Counted from the stretch's first letter, positions 1 through 8,970 are shown. The stretch: DNA of 28,505 nt from CAZOKZ01 sp964580585 (GCA_964580585.1 CAZOKZ010000059.1:1-28505), one strand, 5' to 3'. Notes: generated by a model not told the origin, from the sequence alone. Numbers and translations: made by a program.

Positions 1-251
1 TGAGTTAAATAACCACCCCAAAACCGCGTCCCAATTGACGTGATTTTGCCCAGAGACAAAGTCTGTTCTGTCGTCCGGGCAACCAAAAGCGGTCAATTCA
101 TGCGGACTGGCAATCAAAATCCCAGTGGCAGATGCGTAAAAACAAATTCCTGGATGAATTGAACCGGGAGCGAAGCAAGAAAGCTCGCCCTCGTTCTAAT
201 TTCAAACCATTGATATGATACAGCTTAATGGGTCGCGCGGGAAGTATCGCT

Positions 252-1190
252 TCAACCGCGTTTTCGATGCGCCATCGCATTTGCCAAGTTTTGCCAGACT
301 TCACGGACCTTGATGTGATCCGACCCGTAATGCTTTTGCAAAATAGCGAGTGCTTGCTCGAAATGCAATTGAGCCGTGGCAAAATCGCTCCGTGTGGCGC
401 TGCAAATCCCAAGCGTGTTGTATCCGCGTGCTGCTTGAATATTGTCGGGACCAAGGGCTTTGGTACTGATATCGATGGCTTTGTGACACGCTTTTTCCGC
501 TTTTTCGTACTGACTGCGGGCGTGGTAGAATATGCCCAGATCGTTGAGGCTTTTTGCAATATCCGGGCGTTTGGAACTGGTGGCAAGTTTCCAGATTTCA
601 AACTCGCGAAGGAAGAGGACCTCGGCTTCGTCGTACTTTTCCTGACGCAGACAAAACATTGCCAGATCGTTCAGGATTCGGGCTATTTCCGGGTGCATGG
701 GATTGAGTTTGCGCTCGAAAATAACAAGAGATTTGCGCAACATTTGTTCGGCGACATCGAGACGTTCGAGGTTTTTTTCCAAGTCAGCCAATTGACGAAG
801 GCACCGGCCTACTTCGAGGTGTTCTTTTCCCAGCGAAAGTTCCCAAATGGTCAATGCTTCGCGAAGGAACGGTTCGGCCTCTTCGTCACAACCGCTCGCA
901 ATTAACAACCTGCCCAGGTCCGTCATTGCCTTGGCAACGCTGGGGCTCGATGGTCCGGAAATTCGCTTTGCGAGATTTACCAACCGCCTCAGCAAGCGCT
1001 CCGCTTTGTCATAATTGCCAATTTTGGCGTAATGACGCGCGAGGTTATCCATCACGAGAATCAGGTTTTCATCATGCACGCCAGCATTGTGCAACACTTC
1101 GAGCGATTGAACCCAAAGCGCTTCGGCACGGTCGTGCTCCCCCTGTCGGGAAGCAACGAGAGCGGCTTGATTCAATTCCTGCCATCCCAT
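252..1190 (-). CDS. Tetratricopeptide (TPR) repeat protein, kinesin-light-chain type
   Basis: A 312-residue protein built almost entirely of tandem TPRs of the kinesin-light-chain (TPR_10/TPR_12) type. Repeats of about 42 residues carry the recurring pattern A..L..L...Y....Y..A E.L...AL.I.....G..H, for example near SLGKEHLEVGRCLRQLADLE and ALGPDNIQAARGYNTLGIC. It has no signal peptide, membrane segment or enzymatic domain, so a protein-binding scaffold role is inferred. I chose the ATG at 1190, which opens the first repeat and has a GAGGGA about 13 nt upstream; an in-frame GTG at 1211 would add seven residues. It is the last gene of a minus-strand run, 166 nt after the glycosyltransferase, so co-transcription is possible but unproven. 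The family is certain; the biological partner is unknown. Confidence 0.85.
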   Translation of the reverse strand: MGWQELNQAALVASRQGEHDRAEALWVQSLEVLHNAGVHDENLILVMDNLARHYAKIGNYDKAERLLRRLVNLAKRISGPSSPSVAKAMTDLGRLLIASGCDEEAEPFLREALTIWELSLGKEHLEVGRCLRQLADLEKNLERLDVAEQMLRKSLVIFERKLNPMHPEIARILNDLAMFCLRQEKYDEAEVLFLREFEIWKLATSSKRPDIAKSLNDLGIFYHARSQYEKAEKACHKAIDISTKALGPDNIQAARGYNTLGICSATRSDFATAQLHFEQALAILQKHYGSDHIKVREVWQNLANAMAHRKRG

Positions 1191-1356
1191 GATGGTCGGT
1201 GTTTCCCTCACGTCATCGTTTCCGAATGATCCTAATTATCCCATCACCCGAAATCGGGAAGTGGAAAGCGATAACCATGGTTCGACTGGAACGCATGGCT
1301 GGCAGATGGACCTCGCCCTTTGCCTGGGAAAGGGGTTTTGTCCTTGTCTGGCCCTA

Positions 1357-2814
1357 TCACTCTTTTTTGTCCAGCACGAATTTCTTGTACAACTGGTCCA
1401 GAAGCGTTTTCGTCTCCGGATGCATGGCGGCATAGAGATTGATGGCCTTGCTGCCGCTTAGACGCAGAATAAGCTCACGCACTTCGTCTTTGAGCTTATT
1501 GCTCTCCATATTCGATTCCGTGAATTCGAGGAAATCGCTCTGGAGCTTAACCAGTGGGTTTTCTGGCAGAGCGCCATCTTCACGGTCAGGTGCACGTTGT
1601 GGTTTTTTTGCCCACTCGACGAGATCTTTATAGTAAATGGCTGCAGAACAGTTGCGTCGCAGCAGGTCGCGACGATGAGAGAGTTCTTCTTCGGTGTGAC
1701 GGCCCAATTGAACGTTTTTCAACAGAATGCTGGAGAACGATTCTTGATCGCCCGTGGGAACGGCGTCCACTAAACGCAAGGGGCCCAGTTCATAACCAAC
1801 GATTTCGGGCAAGTCGGTGGCTACTACTCGCATTCCCCCCCAAATCCAGCCATAAACGCGATTGCGGCAGCCCAACTCGCCTTCGAGCGTTGGTTTATCG
1901 CAAAGGACGCCGACATCTGCTTCGAGACAACATTCGACGTAGTCGTCATGATCGAGCCAACCCAGGAAATGGTAGCGATCGCGATATTCCGATTTTTCAA
2001 CCCGTGCTTTAAACTGGTCGAAAACTTTGGTCACATGGCCTTCGATTCCCCCACCGGTGGAAACGTAAACAGCGCGAGGTTCCTTGGCCATGACATGCTC
2101 GACGGCATTGAAGAGCATTTCTTCGTCCAGCCAGGTGTTGTACCCACCGGTGAAGAGAATGACGCGCGAGTTTTCCGCGACTACTTTGCCACGAAGGATG
2201 CCGGGTTTCTTTTGTTCAAACTCGCGATCGAACGGCAACGGTGGACGCAGCACATGGACGAGCGATTCGCTGCAGGTTTCCTTGTTAATTCGACCAGCAG
2301 CACCCAATTCCCCAATCAACGCAAGGCGTTGGGCATCGGAACAGGTGGCGAACATATCGGCCCGAAGAAGAACCGGTAGGACGTAGAGCCACTGTTTTGC
2401 CAAAGCCTCGTTACTGTTATGAATGGAAGCCTGCATTTGGCGTTCGGCCATTGGATGACCGTTGTAATCCACGTAAAGCGGCCCGTCATATAGTTTTGTC
2501 TGCGCGGCAGCCAATGCCAGACCATCGGTTAAAACAACCATGGCCTGAGGGCGAGCGCGCACCGCCAGGTAGCCGATTTGCTCGGTGGCCTTCTCCGGGT
2601 CGGAGGACAACGTGGAATATGCCGCTATTCCCGTCGGGGGCGGTTGGGGTTTTTCCGGTTCTTTGCCCGAGAAGAGCGCTTCGCCCAACGTCACGTCATG
2701 GCCCGCACGGACCAACTCTGTCACGATGGTTTTTAAGCGTAATCCCGGGGCAAAGACTTGGTTCTGTCCCTGGCCGGGACGCGGTCCTACTCCGATAACT
2801 AGTATTCGTGTCAC
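1357..2814 (-). CDS. GT-B fold glycosyltransferase-like protein
   Basis: A 485-residue protein that looks like a two-domain GT-B glycosyltransferase. The N-terminus starts with a Rossmann-type strand and glycine-rich turn (RILVIGVGPRPGQGQNQ), followed by a helix and GHDVTLGEAL as in GT4 enzymes. The C-terminal half has the typical second Rossmann domain: VILFTGGYNTW near residue 235, YHFLGWLDHDDY, a surface patch with EADVGVLCDKPTLEGELG, and GGMRVVATDLPEI, corresponding to the nucleotide-sugar binding side. The acceptor and donor cannot be read from sequence. The start is a GTG whose first bases overlap the stop of the phosphohexomutase gene (GTGA, 4 nt), which indicates translational coupling. 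That suggests use of the sugar phosphate made by the upstream mutase, perhaps for an envelope glycan. The assignment to the GT4-like superfamily is good, finer class uncertain. Confidence 0.75.
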   Translation of the reverse strand: MTRILVIGVGPRPGQGQNQVFAPGLRLKTIVTELVRAGHDVTLGEALFSGKEPEKPQPPPTGIAAYSTLSSDPEKATEQIGYLAVRARPQAMVVLTDGLALAAAQTKLYDGPLYVDYNGHPMAERQMQASIHNSNEALAKQWLYVLPVLLRADMFATCSDAQRLALIGELGAAGRINKETCSESLVHVLRPPLPFDREFEQKKPGILRGKVVAENSRVILFTGGYNTWLDEEMLFNAVEHVMAKEPRAVYVSTGGGIEGHVTKVFDQFKARVEKSEYRDRYHFLGWLDHDDYVECCLEADVGVLCDKPTLEGELGCRNRVYGWIWGGMRVVATDLPEIVGYELGPLRLVDAVPTGDQESFSSILLKNVQLGRHTEEELSHRRDLLRRNCSAAIYYKDLVEWAKKPQRAPDREDGALPENPLVKLQSDFLEFTESNMESNKLKDEVRELILRLSGSKAINLYAAMHPETKTLLDQLYKKFVLDKKE

Positions 2815-4154
2815 TTCAGAATCGCCTGTACCTGTGTCATAAGTTGTTTAGCTGTTACATTATCTGGGGCTTCGACGAAAATACGCAGGATCGGTTCCGT
2901 GCCGCTGGGACGCAAATGCACAAAACTGTCCTGGAGATTCACTTTCAGCCCATCGGTTTCATCGATAGAAATCGCATTGGGGAACATCGCTTTGGCGCGC
3001 CGCAACGTTTGTTTCACGGATAAAACCCCAAGATCGACTTTTGCTTTAATCATAATGAAATCGGGAATGGTTTTATTCCACTTGGAAAGCGTTCGGTTGC
3101 CCTTTTGAAGGCCCAAAATGATGAGCGCCATCCCCGTCATCGCATCGCGACCCGGATGTACGTCGGGCACGATAACGCCACCGTTGCCTTCACCGCCGAT
3201 AAACGATTTGTGATCGCGCATTCCTCCGACAACGTGCGCCTCACCGATTTTTGTACGGAAAACTTCCGTTTTGTACTTCGCGGCGACGTGGTCCATGGCT
3301 TGAGTGGTGGAAAGGTTCACCACTATGGGGGCGATATTGCCCGTCATTCCCATATAGGAATCCGCCGCAAGCACCAGCGTGCGTTCCTCGCCAATGGCAC
3401 GTCCGGTTTCATCCACAAGTGCCAACCGGTCGGCGTCGGGATCGATGGCGGCACCAAAATCCGCCTTGAAACGTTTCACTTCACGGGAAAGCACCTTCAG
3501 ATTTTGTGGCAGCGGCTCGGCTCCACGCGGAAACGGACGACCCGGATTTGCAAAGATGACCTCGGGCATAATTCCATAGGAGGAGGCGAGCAACGGTGCG
3601 ATGATCGAAGCGGCACCATTGCAGCAATCGAGCACGACACGCAGTTTACGACGTCGTTTGACGTTGGGCGGAAACACATGGAGGAGTTTTTCCATGTGAA
3701 TTTGCAACGCTTCTGCGCAAAGCGAAATTTTCCCGATACGATGCTTGCCGCGGCAAGCTGCCGGTTTCTTGATCAGCCCTTGAAGTTGGACGTTTTGCGT
3801 CGGGGTAAGGAACTCGCCATTGCTTTGGAAAAATTTCAAGCCGTTCCATTCGATGGGGTTATGGCTGGCGGTGATGGCAATGCCGCCACCGGCATTGAAA
3901 TGCCGAACCATCATCCCGATGGTTGGCGTTGGCGTCAGTCCCACGGAGATCACATCGATGCCTCGAGCCCTTAAAACGGACTCGACGACGGGCTGGGCCC
4001 ATTCGCGCGAGGGGCGGCTGTCCCCCCCCACCACGACACGTTTTTTCTTTATCAGGTCGGCAAACGCCGCGACATAGGGTAAAATGACGTCGGGCGTGAA
4101 AGAATCCCCAACAATTCCTCTAAGCCCTGCCACGGAAACAATCGGGTTGGACAT
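2811..4154 (-). CDS. glmM: Phosphohexomutase (phosphoglucosamine mutase / phosphomannomutase family)
   Basis: A 447-residue alpha-D-phosphohexomutase that interconverts hexose 6- and 1-phosphates. All four family signatures are visible: the phosphoserine loop TASHNP (S97), the Mg-binding loop DPDADRL (D238, D240, D242), the sugar-binding GEGNGG (321-326), and the phosphate-binding RPSGTE (about 415-420). The N-terminal SVAGLRGIVG and the 447-residue length fit the GlmM or archaeal-type PMM/PGM group; GlmM (GlcN-6-P to GlcN-1-P, on the way to UDP-GlcNAc) is the likeliest role, but mannose or glucose substrates cannot be excluded, so the symbol is tentative. The ATG is preceded by AGGAAGGA at good spacing. 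It is the first gene of the run and its stop overlaps the following glycosyltransferase start by 4 nt. A candidate promoter lies at 4207-4235. Confidence 0.88.
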   Translation of the reverse strand: MSNPIVSVAGLRGIVGDSFTPDVILPYVAAFADLIKKKRVVVGGDSRPSREWAQPVVESVLRARGIDVISVGLTPTPTIGMMVRHFNAGGGIAITASHNPIEWNGLKFFQSNGEFLTPTQNVQLQGLIKKPAACRGKHRIGKISLCAEALQIHMEKLLHVFPPNVKRRRKLRVVLDCCNGAASIIAPLLASSYGIMPEVIFANPGRPFPRGAEPLPQNLKVLSREVKRFKADFGAAIDPDADRLALVDETGRAIGEERTLVLAADSYMGMTGNIAPIVVNLSTTQAMDHVAAKYKTEVFRTKIGEAHVVGGMRDHKSFIGGEGNGGVIVPDVHPGRDAMTGMALIILGLQKGNRTLSKWNKTIPDFIMIKAKVDLGVLSVKQTLRRAKAMFPNAISIDETDGLKVNLQDSFVHLRPSGTEPILRIFVEAPDNVTAKQLMTQVQAILK

Positions 4155-4206
4155 GCCACATCCTTCCTCATGGGATTTTCCGTCTTTTCACAACTTCATC
4201 GTCTCT

Positions 4207-4235
4207 ATAACAGGTATCGCTATCAACCGGGTCAA
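4207..4235 (-). promoter_or_regulatory. Candidate sigma70-type promoter for the phosphohexomutase operon
   Basis: On the minus strand TTGACC (4230-4235) is followed after 17 nt by TGTTAT (4207-4212). The -35 matches five of six consensus bases, the -10 only three of six. It lies about 50 nt upstream of the ATG at 4154. The position and spacing are good, but the -10 is weak. Confidence 0.35.
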
Positions 4236-4433
4236 TAAGGATAAGCGTTCAGATGAAAGAAGTTAGACGCGTTTTGTCATTATTTGAAAAGCGGTTAATC
4301 GCCACAGCACCGGGCGAGTAGAAAGACTCCTTGGGTCTGAGGCCGCAGCTTTTCTACTCTGTGGAACAGGAGAGTGAAATAGAAAAATTGTCCTTCTTCT
4401 CCGAATTTGCCCCTCCACGAATGTGAACTTCCC

Positions 4434-6083
4434 ATGGAAACTCTTCGCGAAATTCTCTCGAACAGCGAACCGCTTCTATTATTTCTGGTCATTGGCCTCG
4501 GCTATGTTGTTGGCCAAATCAAAATCCGTGGATTCGGTCTTGGAATCGCTGGCGTGTTGTTCGTCGGGCTGGCTTTTGGCGCCTGGCGCAAGGAAGGCGC
4601 CGATCCCCTGCATATCAGTCACGCCATCACCGAGGTGGGCCTGATTTTGTTCGTCTATGCCGTGGGATTAACGAGCGGTCCTGGGTTCTTCGCTTCACTT
4701 CGTCAAAAAGGTATCCGAGCCAACGTGGCCATTTTGCTGGCATTGTTGGCGGGTGGCGCAATCGTGCTGATTGCGGGCCACGCGTTGGGATTGCCCGATG
4801 GACAGATCGCAGGGGTCTTCTGCGGCGCGATTACCAATACGCCCGCATTGGCTGCTGTTACGGAGTTGGTGAGAAAAATCGATCCGGTCAATGTTTCCGA
4901 TCCAACCCTGGGATACTCGGTCGCCTACCCGTTCGGGGTGATCGGGGCATTATTGGCATTTCAATTTTTCGCCCGGAAAAACAATAAGGCACTTGAGGCC
5001 GAACGCGAAAAAGCGGCTTCGGCGGCAACGGGCGAGCGCAGGTTACTGGCACGAAACTTCAAAGTGACAAACAAGGAATTGATCGACCGAGCCATCGGCG
5101 AGCTTCAGGTGCAGGATAAAACCGGTGTGGTCATTTCACGCCTGAAACACGCGAACAAGGTGTTCATTCCAACCAAATACACTCAGCTACGTAGCGGTGA
5201 TGTGCTGGTGGCCGTTGGAACGAAAGCCGATCTGGACAAAGCGATCGCGTATTTCGGAGAGGAATCCACCGAACGACTGGAAGCCAACCATGAAGACATC
5301 GAGTTACGGCGCGTTCTGATGTCGCGTCGTGAGTTGGTGGGCAAGACGATCGAAGAGCTGGAACTCGACCGTCGTTTCAATGCTCAAGTCACGCGTATTC
5401 GCCGCGCCGACATCGATATGGTGGCGGCGATGGACACTGTATTGGAACTGGGCGATCGGCTGCGCGTTGTAATGCCCCGCGAGAAAGGCGCCGAGGTCGC
5501 GGAGTTTTTCGGCGATTCCGAACGCGACGTGGCGGAGTTGGATTACACGGCTATCACGTTGGGAATTTCGCTCGGCGTGCTGGTTGGGATGATTCCGATC
5601 CCGGCGCCGGGCGGCGCAAACCTGGCGCTTGGATTTGCGGGTGGACCGTTGCTTGTGGCTTTGATTCTGGGTAAATACGGCCGCACAGGGCCCTTGGTCT
5701 GGTCGATTCCACACGAAGCCAATATGGCTCTTCGTCATATTGGGTTGCTGTTTTTCCTGGCCGGTCTGGGAGTCAAGGCAGGCGGGCGGTTTCTGGAAGC
5801 CTTGCAATCGAGCGGTTGGCAATTGTTCCTGCTCGGCGCGATCACGACGTTGGTTTCAACAGCCATTGCTCTGATCATGTTGCGCCTGTATGCGAAATCC
5901 AGCGTCATCAGCTCGCTCGGCGCGACGAGCGGCATGCAAACACAACCGGCAACTCTGGCCCGCGCCCACGAGTTGTGCAAAGCGGAAGAAGTGTACATTG
6001 CCTACGCAACGACATACCCCGTGGCGATGATCGGGAAAATCTTACTCGCCCAGTTGATCTTTTTGTTCTGGCGATGGTTTTGA
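4434..6083 (+). CDS. AspT/YidE-type membrane antiporter with two RCK_C (TrkA_C) domains
   Basis: A 549-residue inner-membrane transporter of the aspartate:alanine exchanger (AAE) family. It shows the family's pseudo-symmetric layout: an N-terminal block of hydrophobic helices (1-190) with the conserved CGAITNTPALAAVTEL, a central soluble part with two tandem RCK_C/TrkA_C domains (about 203-279 and 290-362), then a second helical block (372-549) containing the matching GATSGMQTQPATLARAHE. The substrate could be a dicarboxylate or amino acid (AspT exchanges aspartate for alanine), but many YidE/YbjL relatives are uncharacterised, so no symbol is given. I prefer the ATG at 4434; the frame is open from a TTG at 4407, and neither has a convincing Shine-Dalgarno sequence. 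It is monocistronic, divergent from the mutase operon and convergent with RNase D, with a hairpin terminator after it. Confidence 0.88.
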   Translation: METLREILSNSEPLLLFLVIGLGYVVGQIKIRGFGLGIAGVLFVGLAFGAWRKEGADPLHISHAITEVGLILFVYAVGLTSGPGFFASLRQKGIRANVAILLALLAGGAIVLIAGHALGLPDGQIAGVFCGAITNTPALAAVTELVRKIDPVNVSDPTLGYSVAYPFGVIGALLAFQFFARKNNKALEAEREKAASAATGERRLLARNFKVTNKELIDRAIGELQVQDKTGVVISRLKHANKVFIPTKYTQLRSGDVLVAVGTKADLDKAIAYFGEESTERLEANHEDIELRRVLMSRRELVGKTIEELELDRRFNAQVTRIRRADIDMVAAMDTVLELGDRLRVVMPREKGAEVAEFFGDSERDVAELDYTAITLGISLGVLVGMIPIPAPGGANLALGFAGGPLLVALILGKYGRTGPLVWSIPHEANMALRHIGLLFFLAGLGVKAGGRFLEALQSSGWQLFLLGAITTLVSTAIALIMLRLYAKSSVISSLGATSGMQTQPATLARAHELCKAEEVYIAYATTYPVAMIGKILLAQLIFLFWRWF

Positions 6084-6113
6084 TTTTTCGTCCCGGGAAA
6101 ACACCAAACAAAA

Positions 6114-6155
6114 TGGGGGACGGAGCATGCGACTCTGTCCCCCCAAATTATTTTT
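6114..6155 (+). terminator. Hairpin terminator between convergent transporter and RNase D genes
   Basis: TGGGGGACGGAG (6114-6125) pairs with CTCTGTCCCCCCA (6133-6145), with one G-U pair and one bulged C, across a 7-nt loop. AATTATTTTTA follows on the plus strand. On the minus strand the hairpin is followed by TTTTGTTTGG, so it may work in both directions. The left arm is a copy of a decamer dispersed across the window. Confidence 0.7.
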
Positions 6156-6190
6156 ATGCACCCACAACTTGACATTTCCCCATCGATCTT

Positions 6191-7402
6191 TCAGTGATCC
6201 TCGAAAACCAATCGCTCGCCATCCTCAATGCGCAGGCGGACTTTGCCTTGCAGCAGGGCGATCAGTCGTTCACCGATCATCTCGCGCCGCCAGCCATTCA
6301 GCACGGGTAACTTCAACCCGTCATCGAGCCGTCCGCGTTGATTGACAAGCGCGTTGAGTTCGCTTGTGGTCGTTAAAAGCGAAGAGGCGATTTTTTCCTG
6401 TTCCGCAGTGGCGCGCACAAGCGCTTGAAGCAATTCGACAAATCCGTTCGGAATGTCGGGACGCTGTGAAGTTGTTTTCTTGGGCCATTGATCGCGTGGG
6501 ATTTTTTTGGCTTCCGCGATAATGGGAAGAACTTGATCGATGTAACGATAAACGGCACCTTGTGGCAATTGCCGCACATTGCGCACGTCGTCACGATTTG
6601 ACGGAGCTAACCGCGCCAGACCGACCAAGCCTGCGTCCGGCATGATCGTCCGGCGAGGGACGTTCTGACTTTTAGCTTCGCGTTCACGCCAAATGGCCAG
6701 TTGCTGTAAAATAGCTAATCGCTGACCGGAAAGTTTCCCCCACTCTTTGACATTGGTGTACAGTTCGCTTTCCGGCGCGGTATCGTTTTGGCGCGCATCC
6801 TCCACACGACGACGTTGTTCTTCCGTAAACCAATCCTGACGGCCCAACTCTTCGAGTTTGTGTTGTAAAATGGTGCGAATCGAATGCAGGTGCAACACGT
6901 CGGAGGCGGCGTAGTCGAGTTGAGCGCGTTTGAGTGGCCGTTGCGACCAATCGCTGACCATTTGGGCTTTATCGACAGTTTTGCTCAGAAGTTCCTGTAC
7001 AAGATTGGCGTATGAAACCTGGGCTCCGATGCCAACCATGGCGGCAGCCAGTTGCGTATCGAACAACGGTTCCGGCGGTTTGCCCAGACTACGCTCCAGG
7101 ATGCTGATATCCTGCGTGGCCGCGTGGAAGATCTTCGTCCGGTTCGCGCTGCATAGAATTTCAGCCAAGGGCGCCATGTCGCCGCACTGACGAACGTCAA
7201 CCAGGCCGATATTTCCGCGGCCATCGCCAACTTGTATCAGTTCCAGCGTGGGATAGTACGTTTTTTCGCCGACAAATTCCGTATCCACTGCCAAAATTTC
7301 GGATTGAGCGATCACCTCACAAAAGCGAACCAGACTTTCCTGGGATTCGATCAGTTCGTACGAAATTTGGGGCATTGGATTTGGGCGCTGTTTAAATGGC
7401 AT
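6191..7402 (-). CDS. rnd: Ribonuclease D (3'-5' exoribonuclease)
   Basis: A 403-residue DEDDy-type exoribonuclease that trims 3' ends of tRNA precursors and other stable RNAs. Exo motif I is AVDTEFVG (D40, E42), motif II contains FHAATQDISIL (D98), and motif III is YAASDVLHL (Y164, D168), so the metal-binding and catalytic residues are all present. An HRDC domain follows at roughly 215-295 (RLAILQQLAIWREREA and PDAGLVGLARLAP). Length is close to E. coli RNase D. The ATG at 7402 lies 15 nt after the FKBP lipoprotein stop, so the two are probably co-transcribed; a second in-frame ATG at 7375 would remove nine residues. It is the last gene of the group, ending at the shared terminator region. 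Confidence 0.92.
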   Translation of the reverse strand: MPFKQRPNPMPQISYELIESQESLVRFCEVIAQSEILAVDTEFVGEKTYYPTLELIQVGDGRGNIGLVDVRQCGDMAPLAEILCSANRTKIFHAATQDISILERSLGKPPEPLFDTQLAAAMVGIGAQVSYANLVQELLSKTVDKAQMVSDWSQRPLKRAQLDYAASDVLHLHSIRTILQHKLEELGRQDWFTEEQRRRVEDARQNDTAPESELYTNVKEWGKLSGQRLAILQQLAIWREREAKSQNVPRRTIMPDAGLVGLARLAPSNRDDVRNVRQLPQGAVYRYIDQVLPIIAEAKKIPRDQWPKKTTSQRPDIPNGFVELLQALVRATAEQEKIASSLLTTTSELNALVNQRGRLDDGLKLPVLNGWRREMIGERLIALLQGKVRLRIEDGERLVFEDH

Positions 7403-7417
7403 CAGGAGTCTCTTCGG

Positions 7418-7993
7418 TTATTGGTTGGAATCCACTATTTCCAGCAAATGGAGCTCGAAAATCAATGTCGAATTCGGTGGAATGGGACCTTTTGCATGCG
7501 ACCCATAACCTAAATCGGGCGGAATGGTAAGCGTTGCTTTGGACCCAACCGGAATCAGCAGCAGCCCTTGCTCCCATCCTTTAATTACGCGACCTTCTCC
7601 CAGTTGTACTTTAAACGGCTGGCCGCGATCGAGCGAACTGTCGAATATGGTGCCGTCAATGAGCTTGCCGGTGTAGTGCACCAGAACGGTGTCGCCGGAC
7701 TGAGGCATCGCACCGTTGGATTTTTCCGTAAATTCGAGCTTCAACCCGTTATCGAGAGTCATCAACTTTCCCTCTGTGGTTGCGGTATTCGCCGCCGCTT
7801 CTGCGTCCTCGGCCGTTCCGATCTCGATCGATTCGGGCTGAGCATTCAACTCGTCATTCTCTGCCTCGGGGGTTTTTTGAACCTGCTCGGTAGGTCTCGA
7901 GGTTGCCGCTGCCTGCTTATCCTTGTCTCCCCCACAAGCGCTCAGACCTGCCAAGAGTACGGAAAACGCCAGGAACTTTGCAAAGTGTTTCAT
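7418..7993 (-). CDS. FKBP-type peptidyl-prolyl cis-trans isomerase, lipoprotein
   Basis: A 191-residue exported FKBP. The N-terminus has a lipoprotein signal peptide: K-rich start, hydrophobic stretch, and lipobox GLSAC with the lipidated cysteine at residue 20. A low-complexity, acidic and Ala/Glu/Gln-rich linker covers about 21-75. The FKBP domain occupies the remainder, with VLVHYTGKLIDGTIFDSS, VIKGWEQGLLLIPVGSKATL and IPPNSTLIFELHLLEI, the standard substrate-pocket motifs. It likely catalyses prolyl isomerisation of envelope proteins, anchored to a membrane. The start ATG is followed directly by the signal peptide. It sits between the DnaC-like gene (120 nt upstream) and rnd (15 nt downstream). 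Confidence 0.93.
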   Translation of the reverse strand: MKHFAKFLAFSVLLAGLSACGGDKDKQAAATSRPTEQVQKTPEAENDELNAQPESIEIGTAEDAEAAANTATTEGKLMTLDNGLKLEFTEKSNGAMPQSGDTVLVHYTGKLIDGTIFDSSLDRGQPFKVQLGEGRVIKGWEQGLLLIPVGSKATLTIPPDLGYGSHAKGPIPPNSTLIFELHLLEIVDSNQ

Positions 7994-8113
7994 TTTGTCT
8001 CTTCCCTCTTTGAATTTTCAGCGATTTTCGCCTTTGTTTTTTCGGGATTTTGCGCATTTGGCAAAAGGAGTCATCGTTTTGGGCGGAGCGAAATCAACGC
8101 CAACCCAAACCGA

Positions 8114-8827
8114 TCACCGCATGTGCAAGAAGCGAAAATCTTCCTGGGGAAATTCTCCCAATGGTTGACACATTTCATACAATCGCGAGGTAGTCCGAGG
8201 GCCAATGCGTTCGCGCAATTCCGCATCATCGCAATTTGTGGTCACGATGGTAGGTTTGGCGCTTTCATACCGGCGATTGACAATCAGATAAATGCGATCG
8301 CGCACCCAATCGGTGGTGGCCTCAGCTCCGAGGTCGTCGAGAACCAGAAGGTCGGTGTTTTCCATTTCTTCCAGTATCTGGCTTTCGCGATCGGCACTCG
8401 GATTACTGTAAGAATCCCGCAATCGGGCCAATAAATCGGTCACGTTACAGTACAAACCATTGTAACCGCGGTTCAAGATTTCGATCAGAATCCCAACAGC
8501 GAGGTGGGTTTTTCCCGATCCGGTCGTTCCTCTCAGAAGCAATCCCCGGTCCTCTTCATGGCTGAAGGCCATGGCATAACTGGCGGCGCCGTCCTTCAGG
8601 ACCTTGCGTCGGGCGTCGCGCGGGGCGGCTTTAAATTCCTTCAGAGACTTATTTAGGTAGCGCCGCGGAATCCGCGCTCGTTGAATAGCGAGGCGAAATT
8701 GTTCGCGGTCCCAGACGCCGCAATCGCACTTGGCCACTTGTCCATCGGACTGCACAATGAGCCCATGGCCGCCGCATTTCGGACAAGGTTGCTCGTTTGG
8801 AGTTTTTTTAGCGGTTTTGGCAGCCAT
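8114..8827 (-). CDS. DnaC/IstB-like AAA+ ATPase with N-terminal zinc-ribbon motif
   Basis: A 237-residue AAA+ ATPase of the DnaC/DnaI/IstB group, which loads replicative helicase or serves transposases. Residues 15-36 carry a CPKC...CDC metal-binding motif (C15, C18, C34, C36). The ATPase domain has Walker A GTTGSGKT (100-107), Walker B LLVLDD (160-165), sensor-1 IVTTN (194-198) and a basic segment around RTTSRLYEMC. No IstA transposase gene or terminal repeat is nearby, which favours a chromosomal loader over an IS element. I chose the ATG at 8827; the frame stays open to 8917 but those 30 residues look non-conserved and Shine-Dalgarno support is poor for both. It is divergent from the CHC2-TPR gene, with 234 nt between them. 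The specific helicase partner is not shown. Confidence 0.85.
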   Translation of the reverse strand: MAAKTAKKTPNEQPCPKCGGHGLIVQSDGQVAKCDCGVWDREQFRLAIQRARIPRRYLNKSLKEFKAAPRDARRKVLKDGAASYAMAFSHEEDRGLLLRGTTGSGKTHLAVGILIEILNRGYNGLYCNVTDLLARLRDSYSNPSADRESQILEEMENTDLLVLDDLGAEATTDWVRDRIYLIVNRRYESAKPTIVTTNCDDAELRERIGPRTTSRLYEMCQPLGEFPQEDFRFLHMR

Positions 8828-8941
8828 TCGGGTCGCTCGCTTTTGACCCCAATCCGGTTGGCAGGGTCGGTTGAAAATCGCAAACGAAGCAAAACGAACA
8901 AGACAGGCGGGTGTCAAGGTGCCAACTGGTGGGGAAAAGGC

Positions 8942-8970
8942 TTGCCGCAGGTTAATGCCTGACTTAGATT
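8942..8970 (+). promoter_or_regulatory. Candidate promoter for the CHC2-TPR gene
   Basis: TTGCCG (8942-8947), a 17-nt spacer and TAGATT (8965-8970) match four of six bases in each box. It would give a leader of about 85 nt before the ATG at 9062. The spacing is good and the boxes are imperfect. Confidence 0.3.

Noticed and set aside
1..251. Left edge of the window
   Set aside because: I looked for a gene, RNA or terminator and saw only an imperfect hairpin without a T-run; nothing worth calling.
228..905. 225-codon plus-strand frame opposite the TPR protein
   Set aside because: The TPR repeat periodicity is on the minus strand; this frame has no domain signal.
3105..3974. 289-codon plus-strand frame opposite the phosphohexomutase
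   Set aside because: The minus-strand gene has all catalytic motifs; the plus frame encodes His/Arg-rich residues typical of an antisense shadow.
7568..8434. 288-codon plus-strand frame over the FKBP and DnaC-like genes
   Set aside because: It spans two well-supported minus-strand genes and their gap and shows no domain.
8114..8827. Possible IS21-type insertion sequence (IstB-like ATPase)
   Set aside because: No IstA transposase, no terminal inverted repeats and no target duplication seen nearby; a DnaC-like loader fits better.
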